Shown: positions 17,867-27,180, numbered from the stretch's first letter. The stretch is 64,000 nucleotides of DNA from Streptomyces sp. SPB162 (GCF_029504575.1 NZ_JAQFII010000002.1:248001-312000); one strand, 5' to 3'. Notes: generated from the sequence alone by a model not told the origin. Numbers and translations are program-made.

Positions 17867-19167
17867 TGTGCCGAACGGACGAGGAGCCGGAACCGACGGA
17901 GACCGAGAGCGCCGCGGGCACGGATGCCGCGTTCACCGCCCTGCTGGAGGACAGCGCCGAGGATCTGTACGAGTCGGCTCCTTGCGGGTACCTGTCCACG
18001 TTGATGGACGGCACCATCGCCAAGATCAATCTCACGTTGCTGAACTGGCTCGGCCTCGAACGCGAGGCGGTGGTGGGCCGGGTCCGTTTCGCCGATCTCC
18101 TCACGGTCGGCGGCAAGCTCTACCACGAGACGCACTTCGCGCCGCTGCTGCGCATGCAGGGCGAACTGCGCGGCATCGCGCTGGAGTTGAAGAGCGCAGA
18201 CGGGCGCCGGCTGCCGGTGCTCGTCTCCTCCGTGGTCAAGCACAGCGGCGAGGGCGAGCCCCTGCTGATCCGCACCACCGTCTTCGACGCCGCCGACCGG
18301 CGCGCCTACGAGCAGGAACTCCTGCGCCGCCGCCGGGAGGCCGAGCAGGCGCAGGCGGCGGCCGAGGAGGCCCGTCGGCGGGCCGAGGCCGACCGGCAGC
18401 GGCTGGCGGACGCGCTCGCCGTGCTGCAGCAGTCCCTCGTGCCCTCCTCGCTGCCCGCCGTGCCGGGACTGGAGACGGCCGTCCACTACCACACCGCCTC
18501 CCCCGACCGCCTCGGCGGCGACTTCTACGACCTGTTCCCCCTGGGCGACGGCCGGTGGGCCTTCTTCCTCGGTGACGTCTGCGGCAAGGGTCCCCAAGCG
18601 GCCTCCCTCACCTCACTGAGCCGGTACACCCTGCGAGCCGCCGCCCTCCACGATCCCGAGCCGGCCGCGGCCCTGAACACGCTGAACGCCGTCCTGTACG
18701 AGCGGTACGCCGTCGGCGGCGACCCGCGGTACTGCACCGTCATCTTCGGCCTCGTGGAACCGCGCGCCGACGGCCGCGCCACCGTGCGCCTGGCCTCCGG
18801 CGGCCACCCGCCGACGCTGGTCATACGGGCCGACGGCCGCGCCGAGTACCTTCCCACTCCCGGTGGACTGCTCGTCGGCGCCCTGCCCGCCGCCCGGTTC
18901 ACCACCGCGCAGACCACTCTGGCCGCCGGCGACACGCTCCTGCTCTACACCGACGGCCTCACCGAGGCCCGGACCGGCCCCACCCGCGAAAGCCTCTTCG
19001 GCGACGATGCCCTGCGCGTCTTCGCCGCCGATCACGCCCCCACCACGGCCCCCGGGCTGATCGCCGCGCTGACCGACCTGCTGAAGAGCTTCGGCGACGG
19101 CCTGGACGACGACACCGCCCTGCTCGCCCTCGGTGTCCCCGCCGACCCGGTGCCGGGTCACGTGTGA
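17866..19167 (+). CDS. RsbP-like PAS-PP2C serine phosphatase
   Basis: A 433-residue phosphatase. A PAS domain lies at about residues 20-145 (YESAPCGYLSTLMDGTIAKIN), followed by a charged coiled coil at about 145-185 and a SpoIIE/PP2C domain at about 200-425. Metal-ligand motifs are visible in GGDFYDLFPL, FFLGDVCGKG, LYTDGLTEAR and DDDTALLAL. It should dephosphorylate an anti-sigma-factor antagonist when the PAS domain is engaged by the RsbQ product. It starts by TGATG overlap with rsbQ and ends by TGATG overlap with the STAS gene, so the three products are translationally coupled. Confidence 0.9.
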   Translation: MCRTDEEPEPTETESAAGTDAAFTALLEDSAEDLYESAPCGYLSTLMDGTIAKINLTLLNWLGLEREAVVGRVRFADLLTVGGKLYHETHFAPLLRMQGELRGIALELKSADGRRLPVLVSSVVKHSGEGEPLLIRTTVFDAADRRAYEQELLRRRREAEQAQAAAEEARRRAEADRQRLADALAVLQQSLVPSSLPAVPGLETAVHYHTASPDRLGGDFYDLFPLGDGRWAFFLGDVCGKGPQAASLTSLSRYTLRAAALHDPEPAAALNTLNAVLYERYAVGGDPRYCTVIFGLVEPRADGRATVRLASGGHPPTLVIRADGRAEYLPTPGGLLVGALPAARFTTAQTTLAAGDTLLLYTDGLTEARTGPTRESLFGDDALRVFAADHAPTTAPGLIAALTDLLKSFGDGLDDDTALLALGVPADPVPGHV

Positions 19168-19496
19168 TGAGCCGGCTGCACGTCACCCGTCACGACGCCG
19201 CCACCGGACCCGTTCTGCACGTGACCGGCGCACTCGACTTCGAACAGGCCACCGCCCTGCGTGAGCAGGTCGAACGCCTCGTCCTGAGCCCTGGCAAGCA
19301 TCTGTTCATCGACCTGTCCGACCTGGAGTTCTGCGACTCCACCGGCATCAGTGCCCTGCTGGCCGCCCGCCAGCACGCCCAGGCCGCGGGCGCCGAGGTG
19401 ATCCTGGCAGCCGTGCCCGCCGACACCCTGCGCATCCTGCGCATCATCGGCCTGGACCAGGTCTTCACCATCCGGCCCGGCAGCGATACCGCGTGA
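19167..19496 (+). CDS. STAS-domain anti-sigma factor antagonist
   Basis: A 109-residue single STAS domain of the RsbV/SpoIIAA type. The phosphorylation-site segment LSDLEFCDSTGISALLAA is intact, with the acceptor Ser in DSTG. It is the expected substrate of the PP2C phosphatase encoded just upstream. In the dephosphorylated form it would bind an anti-sigma kinase and free a SigB-type sigma factor. No anti-sigma kinase or sigma gene lies in the window, so the output target is unlinked. Confidence 0.9.
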   Translation: MSRLHVTRHDAATGPVLHVTGALDFEQATALREQVERLVLSPGKHLFIDLSDLEFCDSTGISALLAARQHAQAAGAEVILAAVPADTLRILRIIGLDQVFTIRPGSDTA

Positions 19497-19515
19497 GCTT
19501 CCGCGCTCCACGCGA

Positions 19516-19552
19516 CTGCTGCCACCCCACCGGGCAGGCGGGGCGGCAGCAG
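19516..19552. terminator. Bidirectional hairpin terminator
   Basis: CTGCTGCC pairs with GGCAGCAG, and after one mismatch CCCC pairs with GGGG, around an 11-base loop. It lies between the convergent STAS and esterase genes. Confidence 0.6.
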
Positions 19553-19574
19553 TACGCGCACGGAACGGCCGCGG

Positions 19575-20546
19575 TCAGGCCGGGTGGAGTGCGGTGCGCA
19601 GGGTGTCGGCGGCCAGGTTGATGGCGACGTCGGCCCCGTGGGTGGAGCGCAGCGCGTTGAGCATCACGAAGTCGTGGATGACGCCCTGGACGCGGACGGC
19701 GGTCACGGCGACGCCCGCGGCGCGGAGCTTGGCGGCGTAGGCCTCGCCCTCGTCGCGCAGGACGTCGGCCTCGCCGGTGATGACCAGGGCGGGGGGCAGA
19801 CCGGTGAGTTGCCCGGTGGTGGCGCGCAGCGGGGACGCGGTGATCTCGGCGCGCTGCTTCTCGTCGGTCGTGTACTGGTCCCAGAACCACTGCATGCCGT
19901 CACGGCGCAGGAAGTAGCCGGTGGCGAACTGGTGGTAGGAGGCGGTGTCGAAGCTCGCGTCGGTGACCGGGTAGAACAGCACCTGCTGCACCAGGGCCAC
20001 GTCGCCGCGTTCCTTGGCCATCAGGGTCAGCGCGGCGCTCATGTTGCCGCCGACGGAGTCGCCGACCACGGCCAGTCGCGTGCCGTCCAGGTCCTCGGCG
20101 GTTCCCTGGGTCACGATCCACTGGGCGACGGCGTAGTTCTGCTCGATGGCCACCGGGTAGCGGGCCTCGGGCGACAGGTCGTACTCGGGGAAGACCACGG
20201 CGGCGTGTGCGCCGACGGCCAGCTCGCGCACCAGGCGGTCGTGGGTGTGGGCGTTGCCGAAGACCCATCCCGCGCCGTGGATGTACAGGACCACCGGCAG
20301 GGGGCCGGTGGATCCGGCGGGCCGGACGATCCGCACGCGGACACTGCCGGTGGGGCCGCCCTCGACGGTGATCCACTCCTCGTCGACGTCGGGCAGTTCG
20401 GCCTCGCCGGACTGGACCCCGTCCACGACCTTGCGGCCCTCGGCCGGAGCCAGGTCGAACAGGTACGGCGGATTCGCCGTCGCCTCGGCGAATGCCAGGG
20501 CCTCGGGCTCGAGAACGGGGTGGATCGGGGTCGTCGGGTCGGACAT
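19575..20546 (-). CDS. HSL-family alpha/beta hydrolase (esterase/lipase)
   Basis: A 323-residue esterase of the hormone-sensitive-lipase family. The oxyanion motif reads HGAGW (His90) in place of the usual HGGG. The nucleophile is Ser164 in GDSVGG, and the acid and base lie in EADVLRDEGEAY and VIHDFVML. The MSDPTTP start at 20546 has GAGGAG six bases upstream. It is cytoplasmic, with no signal peptide. The natural substrate cannot be inferred. An AraC-type regulator remnant lies just upstream, which may once have controlled it. Confidence 0.88.
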   Translation of the reverse strand: MSDPTTPIHPVLEPEALAFAEATANPPYLFDLAPAEGRKVVDGVQSGEAELPDVDEEWITVEGGPTGSVRVRIVRPAGSTGPLPVVLYIHGAGWVFGNAHTHDRLVRELAVGAHAAVVFPEYDLSPEARYPVAIEQNYAVAQWIVTQGTAEDLDGTRLAVVGDSVGGNMSAALTLMAKERGDVALVQQVLFYPVTDASFDTASYHQFATGYFLRRDGMQWFWDQYTTDEKQRAEITASPLRATTGQLTGLPPALVITGEADVLRDEGEAYAAKLRAAGVAVTAVRVQGVIHDFVMLNALRSTHGADVAINLAADTLRTALHPA

Positions 20547-21046
20547 GTACAGCTCCTCGCGCGGGGGAAAGGCTTTGCTGGTCATCACGCTAAGGCCTGT
20601 TGCCGCCGGTCACTTGTCCATCGGTGCGCCGGCAGTGTTCCCGTAGTGTGCTCCCGGCCGGCCGTGCCCCTGCCCTTCGCGGGGCGTCGTACCGTAGGCC
20701 GCGGGAAAGGCCCGGCTGAAACGACGGGGATTCACGAAACCCGGGGTGGGGTGCAGCCACTCCCCGTTCGCGGGCCATGGGCCGGAGGAGAGCGCGGCGG
20801 CACCGCTCAAGCGGCCGGTAACCGACGTCGGCACGACCTACTACTCCTCAGTAGCCTGCTGCTCGCCCCCGGGCCGCCCACGTGAAGGCCCATACGGCGG
20901 CGAGGCCGGCGACGGCCCCGGCCGCGGCGGCCCGCGGGCGGCACGGGGGGCGGAATCGGCATGATCGTGGAACTCTGGTAGAGGAGCTGCCGACCGGCCT
21001 GCTCAGAGGGCCGCACCGGGAGACTCCCCTGATCACGGAGGCACCT
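20547..21046. other. Spacer with regulator remnant
   Basis: This 500-bp spacer between the esterase and the DUF7144 gene holds the AraC remnant listed separately and the ribosome-binding site of the membrane protein. I see no other gene. Confidence 0.4.
20665..20765 (-). pseudogene. AraC-family regulator C-terminal remnant
   Basis: About 30 codons read TPGFVNPRRFSRAFPAAYGTTPRE, the second helix-turn-helix of AraC/XylS regulators (compare the family motif GFxxxSxFSRAFRxxYGxTPxxYR). No upstream DNA-binding helix or effector domain remains. Confidence 0.55.
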
Positions 21047-21493
21047 ATGGCCAGCAACGTGAACCAGCCGCAGGCGTCAGGACCCCGCACCGGCACATCG
21101 TCGTATGCGAAACAGTCCGGGTGGATCGTCTTCGCGGCGGTCATGATGATCTTCAGCGGAGTCATCGCGATCCTCGAGGGGATCTCCGCCATCGCCAAGG
21201 ACGACGTGTTCGTCAGGACGACGAACTACGTGTTCCGGTTCAACCTGACGAGCTGGGGCTGGATCCATCTCATCCTGGGCATCGTCGTGCTGCTCGCCGG
21301 ATGCGCGCTGTTCTCCGGCGCCCTGTGGGCGCGCGCGGTCGGCGTCGTTCTCGCCGGTCTGAGTCTGATCGCGAACTTCCTGTGGCTCCCGTACTACCCG
21401 TTCTGGGCGATCATCCTGATCGCTCTCGACACCTTCGTCATCTACGCCCTGTGCAGGCCGGCACACTCCACGGCGGAGGCAGGGACTTTCTGA
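21047..21493 (+). CDS. DUF7144-type four-helix membrane protein
   Basis: A 148-residue integral membrane protein with about four predicted spans (near residues 26-48, 70-90, 95-115 and 118-138) and a short hydrophilic N-terminus. The pattern SGWIVFAAVMMIFSGVIAILEGI, given here by position (about 24-46), followed by FNLTSWGWIHLILG, fits a conserved actinobacterial membrane family of unknown function (DUF7144). The ATG at 21047 has GGAGG eight bases upstream. It appears monocistronic. Confidence 0.75.
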   Translation: MASNVNQPQASGPRTGTSSYAKQSGWIVFAAVMMIFSGVIAILEGISAIAKDDVFVRTTNYVFRFNLTSWGWIHLILGIVVLLAGCALFSGALWARAVGVVLAGLSLIANFLWLPYYPFWAIILIALDTFVIYALCRPAHSTAEAGTF

Positions 21494-21663
21494 CCGACCG
21501 GTGCCGGGCACCGTTCGTACCTGACTCAGGAAGCTCACAGGGCCCAGGAACGGGCGGCGCGCGGCTCCGCTACGACCAGGTGGACAGGTACGGACAGGAG
21601 TGGACAGTCACGGCTCCTGTCTGACCTGGAAAGTGGACAGCGTCCGGCACGAGTCTGTGCGGC

Positions 21664-23322
21664 ATGAACCTCCGACGCACACGGACGGGCCGGACGCCCG
21701 CCACCTCTACGACGGGTCCTCGACCGGGGGCCGTGCTCGCGGCGCTGGCCGCGGCACAGTTCACCGTCATGCTGGCCACCTCGATCGTGAACGTGGCGCT
21801 GCCGCAGATCCGCGCCGGGGTGGGTCTGTCGGATGGCGGCACCACCTGGGTGGTCAACGCCTACGGACTGGCGTTCGGCGCACTGCTGCCGGCCGGCGGG
21901 CGGGCGGCCGACCTCCTCGGGCGCCGCCGGGTGCTGATCGTCGGCCTCGCGCTGTTCGCGGTGTCCTCGCTGGTGGCAGGCGTCGCCGGCTCCTCCGGCG
22001 TGCTGATCGCCGCCCGCGCCGTTCAGGGCCTCGGTGCCGCCGCCACCGCCCCGGCCGCGCTCGCCCTGACGATGGACCTGTTCCCGCCCGGCCCCGGGCG
22101 TGGCAGAGCGCTGGGGGTCTGGGGCGCGGTCTCCGGCGCGGGAGGGGCGGGGGGCGTCCTGCTGGGAGGTGTACTGACCCAGGCGTGGGGCTGGCCCTGG
22201 ATCTTCCACGTGGTCGCTCTCGGGTCGGCACTGGTCCTGGTCGCGGTGGCGTCCCTCGTACCACGAACGGCCGACTGGACGGCAGGGCGGGACGCCGGGG
22301 CGGCGGGGCTGGATGCGGACTGGACGGCAGGGCGGGACGCCGGGGCCGCGGGGCTGGACGCCGCCGGGGCCGCGGGGCGGCGTGCCGCCGGAAGGACCGG
22401 CGGGAACGGCGGGCGGTTCGACCTGCCGGGCACCGCCACCGTGACCCTCGCCCTGACCTGCCTCGTCTGGGGGCTGACCACCGCACGCGGTGCCGGCTGG
22501 ACGGACCCGCGGGTGCTCGGCTCCCTCCTCTGCGCCGCCGCGCTGCTCGCGGCCTTCGCCGTGATCGAGCTCCGCCGGCCGAACGCGCTGATACCGCCGC
22601 GGTTGTTCACCACCGGCCGCGTCGCGGCGGGCAACCTGCTGATGGCATTGCTGGGGTCCGTGTGGATCGCCCTGTTCTTCTTCCTGCCGCTCTACCAGCA
22701 GCAGGTCCTCGGCTCGAGTCCGCTCGCCACCGGCGCCGGCCAACTCCCGCTCGCCGCGGCCAACATGTTCGGCGCCGCTTTGGCACCCCGCATCTCCCGG
22801 CGCCTCGGCGGCACCGCGACCGTGACCGCGGCCCTGCTCACCGAAGCCGTCGGGCTGCTGTGGCTGTCACGGATCAGCGCCGACGGGAGCTACCTCGCCG
22901 ACCTCCTCGGTCCGAGCATCCTCATCGGCCTCGGCCTGAGCATCGCGTTCGTCCAACTCACCGCGTTCGCCGTGGACGGCGTCCCACAGCAGGACGCGGG
23001 TCTGGCCGGCGGCCTGGTGAACACCACCCGCCAGGTCGGCGGGGCGATCGGCCTCGCCGCCCTGGCCACCTTGGCCGGCTCCGTCACGGCCCACGCCGCC
23101 ACCCACCAGTCCCGGCTGGAAGCACTCACCGCCGGCTACCGCGCCGTCTTCACCGTCGCAGCCGCGGTCCTGGCGGCGACCGCCCTCCTCGCGCTGCTCC
23201 TCACCCGCCGCGCGAGCCCGCGAGCGGCACCCGCGCCCGGCGCTGAAACCCCCGACCCGCAACCCGCCCGAGTCCTCCGCACCCGGCACCGCACCGTCCG
23301 TCGTCCGACGACCGGCGCCTGA
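21664..23322 (+). CDS. DHA2-family (EmrB/QacA-type) MFS exporter
   Basis: A 552-residue drug:H+ antiporter with about 14 membrane spans. Family motifs include NVALPQIRAGVGLSDGGTTWVVNAYGL (about residues 43-69), motif A (GGRAADLLGRRRVL) and motif C-like GAVSGAGGAGGVLLGG. The central loop, about residues 203-240, contains a perfect two-fold 15-residue repeat (DWTAGRDAGAAGLDA), which is unusual for this conserved family. It likely exports a hydrophobic or amphipathic compound. Its direct neighbour is a carotenoid-cleavage oxygenase in the same orientation 40 bp downstream. Confidence 0.88.
   Translation: MNLRRTRTGRTPATSTTGPRPGAVLAALAAAQFTVMLATSIVNVALPQIRAGVGLSDGGTTWVVNAYGLAFGALLPAGGRAADLLGRRRVLIVGLALFAVSSLVAGVAGSSGVLIAARAVQGLGAAATAPAALALTMDLFPPGPGRGRALGVWGAVSGAGGAGGVLLGGVLTQAWGWPWIFHVVALGSALVLVAVASLVPRTADWTAGRDAGAAGLDADWTAGRDAGAAGLDAAGAAGRRAAGRTGGNGGRFDLPGTATVTLALTCLVWGLTTARGAGWTDPRVLGSLLCAAALLAAFAVIELRRPNALIPPRLFTTGRVAAGNLLMALLGSVWIALFFFLPLYQQQVLGSSPLATGAGQLPLAAANMFGAALAPRISRRLGGTATVTAALLTEAVGLLWLSRISADGSYLADLLGPSILIGLGLSIAFVQLTAFAVDGVPQQDAGLAGGLVNTTRQVGGAIGLAALATLAGSVTAHAATHQSRLEALTAGYRAVFTVAAAVLAATALLALLLTRRASPRAAPAPGAETPDPQPARVLRTRHRTVRRPTTGA
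22273..22362. repeat. Two tandem 45-bp units inside the MFS gene
   Basis: Two 45-base units (22273-22317 and 22318-22362) differ at only three positions. They encode DWTAGRDAGAAGLDA twice, followed by a degenerate third part. They add an in-frame expansion to the central cytoplasmic loop. Confidence 0.9.
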
Positions 23323-23362
23323 TCAAACCCGACACCACCCCTGTCACCGAAAGGTTCCTGGC

Positions 23363-24727
23363 ATGACCGCCGCAAAGCCCTATCTGACCGGCCACTACAC
23401 CCCCGTCACCGACGAGGTCACCGCGACCGGACTCACCGTGGAGGGCTCCCTGCCCCCCGAGTTGGACGGCCGGCTGATCCGCAACGGCCACAACCCCCAG
23501 CCCGGTGTCACCCCGGCGCACTGGTTCAAGGGCAGCGGCATGGTCCACGGGATCCGGCTCCGCGAGGGCCGCGCCGAGTGGTACCGCAACCGCTGGGTGC
23601 ACACCCCCGCCCTCGACGGCGCCCCCTACATGACCGACAAGGGTCCCGACCTGACCGCCAGCACCGCCGGCACCCACGTCATCGAGCACGCCGGACGGCT
23701 GCTCGCCCTGTGCGAGGCGAACCTCCCCTTCGAACTCACGGCGGACCTGGAGACCGTCGGCGCCTACGACTTCGGCGGCACGCTGCGTGGTGCGATGACC
23801 GCGCACCCCAAGGAGGACCCGGTCACCGGGGAGCTGCACTTCTTCGGGTCCTCGCCCTTCCCGCCGTTCCTGACGTACTACGTGGCCGACGCCAAGGGCG
23901 AGATCGTCCACAGCGCCGAGATCCCGCGAGCGACCGCCTCCCTCAAGCACGACTTCGCCCTGACCCGCGGCCACGTGGTCTTCATCGAGGGCAACGTCAC
24001 CTTCGACCCGGCCGAGCACTCCGGCATCCCCTACGGCTGGAGCGACACCCAGCCGTCCCGCATCGGCGTCATGCCCCGCGGGGTCGACGGAGCCCGGCAG
24101 ATCCGCTGGTTCTCCATCGAGCCCGGCAACCTGCTGCACGCCGCCAACGCCTACGAGGACGGCCAGGGCCGGATCGTCCTGGAAGGCCCCACGGTGGACC
24201 GCGAGGGCTTCCAACTCTCCTGGAACTGGTGGGTCGGCGCCCCCGGGCGCGGTACCGAGCCCGGAGCCCGCTCCTACACCCGCCGCTGGGTGGTCGACAT
24301 GGCGGCCGGCACCGTCGACGAGCAGATCATCGACGACCTCTCCGTGGAGTTCCCGACCCTCAACGAGGCGTACCTGGGCGCCGAGCACCGCTACCAGTAC
24401 GCCGTCTCCTTCCCCGACGAGGCCGGTTTCGGCGGCTACGGCATCGTCAAGTACGACCGCACCACCGGTGCCCGCCGCATCCACCAGGTCGGTGACGCCC
24501 GCATGCCCAGCGAAGCCGTGTTCGTCCCCGCCGCCGGCGCGACCCGCGAGGACGACGGCTACCTCCTGACCGTGACCTCGGACCTCAAGCAGGACTCCTC
24601 CCAGCTGCTCGTCCTGGACGCCGCCGGGCTCGACCGGGTCGCCACCGTCCACCTGCCCCGGCGGGTGACCGCCGGAATCCACGGCTCCTGGATCCCGGAC
24701 AGCGCCCTGGACGCCCCCAAGGGCTGA
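23363..24727 (+). CDS. Carotenoid cleavage oxygenase family protein
   Basis: A 454-residue nonheme-iron dioxygenase of the RPE65/carotenoid-cleavage family. The four iron-binding histidines are all present: His148 (TAHPK), His196 (LKHDFA), His259 (LLHAANAYE) and about His440 (GIHGSW). The N-terminus has GSLPPELDGRLIRNGHNP and HWFKGSGMVHG, as expected. It cleaves a polyene or stilbene-type C=C bond to give aldehydes or ketones. The ATG at 23363 has a GAAAGG site. It sits between an exporter and a secreted hydrolase-like protein. No carotenoid biosynthesis genes are in the window, so the substrate is open. Confidence 0.9.
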   Translation: MTAAKPYLTGHYTPVTDEVTATGLTVEGSLPPELDGRLIRNGHNPQPGVTPAHWFKGSGMVHGIRLREGRAEWYRNRWVHTPALDGAPYMTDKGPDLTASTAGTHVIEHAGRLLALCEANLPFELTADLETVGAYDFGGTLRGAMTAHPKEDPVTGELHFFGSSPFPPFLTYYVADAKGEIVHSAEIPRATASLKHDFALTRGHVVFIEGNVTFDPAEHSGIPYGWSDTQPSRIGVMPRGVDGARQIRWFSIEPGNLLHAANAYEDGQGRIVLEGPTVDREGFQLSWNWWVGAPGRGTEPGARSYTRRWVVDMAAGTVDEQIIDDLSVEFPTLNEAYLGAEHRYQYAVSFPDEAGFGGYGIVKYDRTTGARRIHQVGDARMPSEAVFVPAAGATREDDGYLLTVTSDLKQDSSQLLVLDAAGLDRVATVHLPRRVTAGIHGSWIPDSALDAPKG

Positions 24728-24775
24728 CGCTCCCCCTGGCTTCCCCCCGATTCGCACCCGACCAAGGAATGTGAC

Positions 24776-26259
24776 ATGTCAAGCACCCGCAAGAAATCCG
24801 GCTTGATCGCCGCCGCCCTCACCGCGCTCGTCGCCACGATCGCCGTACCGGCGCTCGCGCAGAGCGAGGACACCGACCGGCGGACCCTCGCCGGCGGCAT
24901 CGACTGGCACGCCTGCGCCGACACCGACTTCCCGAACATGCAGTGCGGATCGATGCAGGTACCCGTGGACTGGTCCGACCCGCACGCCGGCAGCACCACC
25001 CTCGCCATGGTCCGCCGCCCGGCGGATGACCGGGCCCACCGCCAGGGCACCCTGCTCCTCAACGACGGGGCCGGCGGCTCCTCCATCGAGCAGCTGCGAC
25101 TGGCGCTGCGCGTCGGCCTGCCGAACTTCGCCGGCGCCATGACCCAGGACTTCGACCTGGTGGCGGTGGATCCGCGCGGAGTCGGGCACAGCACGCCCAT
25201 CCGTTGCGCGGAACCGCTCAAGCCCGCCGGAGTCAGTCACTTCCCGCGGGACCTGCCCGCGTTCAACGCGCTCGTGGCCCACAACCGGGCCGTCGCCGAG
25301 GACTGCCTGCGCCGCAACGGGCAACTCATCGACCACGTCGACCTGACCAGCACCGCGCGGGACTTCGAGGCGATCCGTATCGGGCTGGGTGTACGGCAGC
25401 TGAACTGGTACGGCATCCACTACAGCACGCTCCTGGGACGCACCTACGCCAAGCTCTACCCGGGCCGGCTGCGCACCATGGTCCTCGACACCGCCCTGAA
25501 CGACACCGGCTCGCCGATAGCGCGGGTCACCCAGGAGGCGGCGACCGCGGAGACGGCCTTCAACCGCTTCGCCGCCTGGTGCGCCACCTCCAAGGACTGC
25601 GCCCTGCACGGCAAGGACGTCGCGGCCGAATACGACGCCCTCGTCGTCCGCGCCGACCGCGCCCCGATCCGGACGGGGGGCACGGCGCACCAGCCGCTGA
25701 CCGGCGAGGACATCCGCGAGGCCACCCAGGACTACCTGACGCTGACCCAACCCACGTGGCCCGAGCTGGCGAAGGCCATCGTCAACGCCCAGGGCGGTGA
25801 CGCGACGGACTTCACCCACGACCCGGACGACACCCTCGACCCGGTCCAGGTGCGGATCCCCGCCTGCCTCGACAACGCCCGCCCGGTGCAGACGTTCTCG
25901 CAGCTCACCCGGCTGCGGACGGAGCTCGCCCGCGTCTCCCCGCACCTCGGCGGCGCCGTGCGCTCCTACCAGGCCATCACCGGCTGCCTGGGCTGGCCCA
26001 CCCAGGGGCCGAGCCCGTCACGGCGGGCGCCCCGGTCCACGGCGCTCCGCCCGCGCTGATCCTCCAGTCCACCCACCAGGCCCTCGCCCCCTTCAGCGCG
26101 GGCGCGGCCATGGCCGCGCAACTGCCCGGCAGTGTCGTCCTGGGCCACGAAGGCGACGACTACAGCATGTTCCTGGGCTCCAAGTGCGCCCAGCAGGCCA
26201 CCAACCGGTACCTGACCACCCGCGCGCTACCCGCCCCGGGCACCATCTGCACCGACTGA
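24776..26259 (+). pseudogene. Secreted S33/TAP-like alpha/beta hydrolase homologue with no catalytic triad; frameshifted as sequenced
   Basis: The protein has a signal peptide (cleavage after PALA, about residue 28) and the fold of Streptomyces tripeptidyl aminopeptidase-type hydrolases (VDPRGVGHSTPI, TARDFEAIRIGLG). The nucleophile elbow, normally GxSYGT, reads GIHYST, so His215 replaces Ser. The oxyanion segment, normally GGPGGSG, reads NDGAGGSS. A one-base shift near 25995-26010 breaks the frame. Restored, the C-terminus reads ALILQSTHQALAPFS, where the catalytic Asp is Gln, and VVLGHEGDDYSMFLGSKC, where the catalytic His is not in place. It ends at 26259. All three triad positions are changed, so it is a non-hydrolytic homologue or a decayed gene. 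Confidence 0.7.
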
Positions 26260-26286
26260 GCACCGGCCGAGCACCGAACGCCGTCA

Positions 26287-26328
26287 AGCCGCCCCCGCCC
26301 CGGGCTCTCCCCCGGCGCGGGGGCGGCT
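26287..26328. terminator. Bidirectional hairpin terminator
   Basis: AGCCGCCCCCGC pairs with GCGGGGGCGGCT over 12 bp, with an inner CCGGG/CCCGG pairing around a six-base loop. It lies between the convergent hydrolase and thpR genes. Confidence 0.7.
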
Positions 26329-26344
26329 CTCCGCGCCGCCCCGT

Positions 26345-26941
26345 TCAGACTCCTGCGCTGTCCGCGCTGCCGAAGGACCACGCCTCGATGTCGCGGTAGT
26401 GGATCGGTCCGCTGCCGCGTCCGGCGTTGCTGCCGACCAGGTGCAGACGTTCGGCGGACCACCACCCGCCGTGGAATCCGGCGAACCCGTCGGCGATCTC
26501 TCCGACCGAGGACCGATCCCCTCTGCGGGCGCGGGCCAACGTCAGGTGGGGGCGCAGGGGGCGGTCCTCGATGTCGACACCGCAGGCCTTGACGACGCTG
26601 CGCACATCGGCGGCCAGCAGGTGCAGTTCGTCGAGGTCCCCGTCGATCCCGCTCCACAGCACCCGGTCGTCGAAGGTCCCACTGCCGCGGAGCGCCAACC
26701 GCGGTGGCCCGCGGTCCGCCGCGAGACCGGCGAGAGGCGGCCGCAGGACAGGAACGGTCTCGGCCGGGAGTTCTCCCAGGAACGCCAGGGTGACGTGCCA
26801 GTCCTCGATGCGGTTCCATCGCATGCGCGGGTGCGTGTCGTAGGCGGGACGCAACTCCCTGGCCAGCTCTTCCTTCGCGTGGTCGGGCGGAGCGAGGGCG
26901 ATGAACACGCGAACGGTCGCGGGCGGGGTCTCTCCGTTCAC
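26345..26941 (-). CDS. thpR: RNA 2',3'-cyclic 3'-phosphodiesterase ThpR (LigT-like)
   Basis: A 198-residue 2H-phosphoesterase. Both catalytic H-x-T-x motifs are present: HVTL (about residue 49) and HLTL (about residue 132). It opens 2',3'-cyclic phosphate RNA ends or, in some bacteria, shows RNA ligase side activity. The GTG start at 26941 overlaps the stop codon of a small upstream ORF (GTGA). Length and domain are typical. Confidence 0.9.
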   Translation of the reverse strand: MNGETPPATVRVFIALAPPDHAKEELARELRPAYDTHPRMRWNRIEDWHVTLAFLGELPAETVPVLRPPLAGLAADRGPPRLALRGSGTFDDRVLWSGIDGDLDELHLLAADVRSVVKACGVDIEDRPLRPHLTLARARRGDRSSVGEIADGFAGFHGGWWSAERLHLVGSNAGRGSGPIHYRDIEAWSFGSADSAGV

Positions 26942-27078
26942 CGGGCGGTGCGCTCGCCGTCGCGGGTGAGCGGGGAGGCGATCTCCCCGGCCGCCCGCGG
27001 GACGCGAGCCGGCGTCACGGCGCTGCGCGCCTGCCGGGGTTCCCGATAGCGCGCCCGCCGGTCCGGCTCATCAGTCAT
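26938..27078 (-). CDS. Small hypothetical ORF coupled to thpR
   Basis: A 46-residue, Arg/Ala-rich ORF begins at ATG 27078, with a second in-frame ATG at 27087. Its stop overlaps the thpR start by GTGA, the usual actinobacterial coupling pattern. It has no recognisable domain and no strong ribosome-binding site. It may be a genuine small protein or only an upstream coupling ORF. Confidence 0.35.
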   Translation of the reverse strand: MTDEPDRRARYREPRQARSAVTPARVPRAAGEIASPLTRDGERTAR

Positions 27079-27180
27079 GTCCCGCATGGTAGCGGCGGCC
27101 GGGTGATGTCACCGGGCGGCCTGGGCCCGCGGTGTGTGGATGCGGACCCGTGCCCGGCAGCCCGAGGTGTCTGCCGAGGG

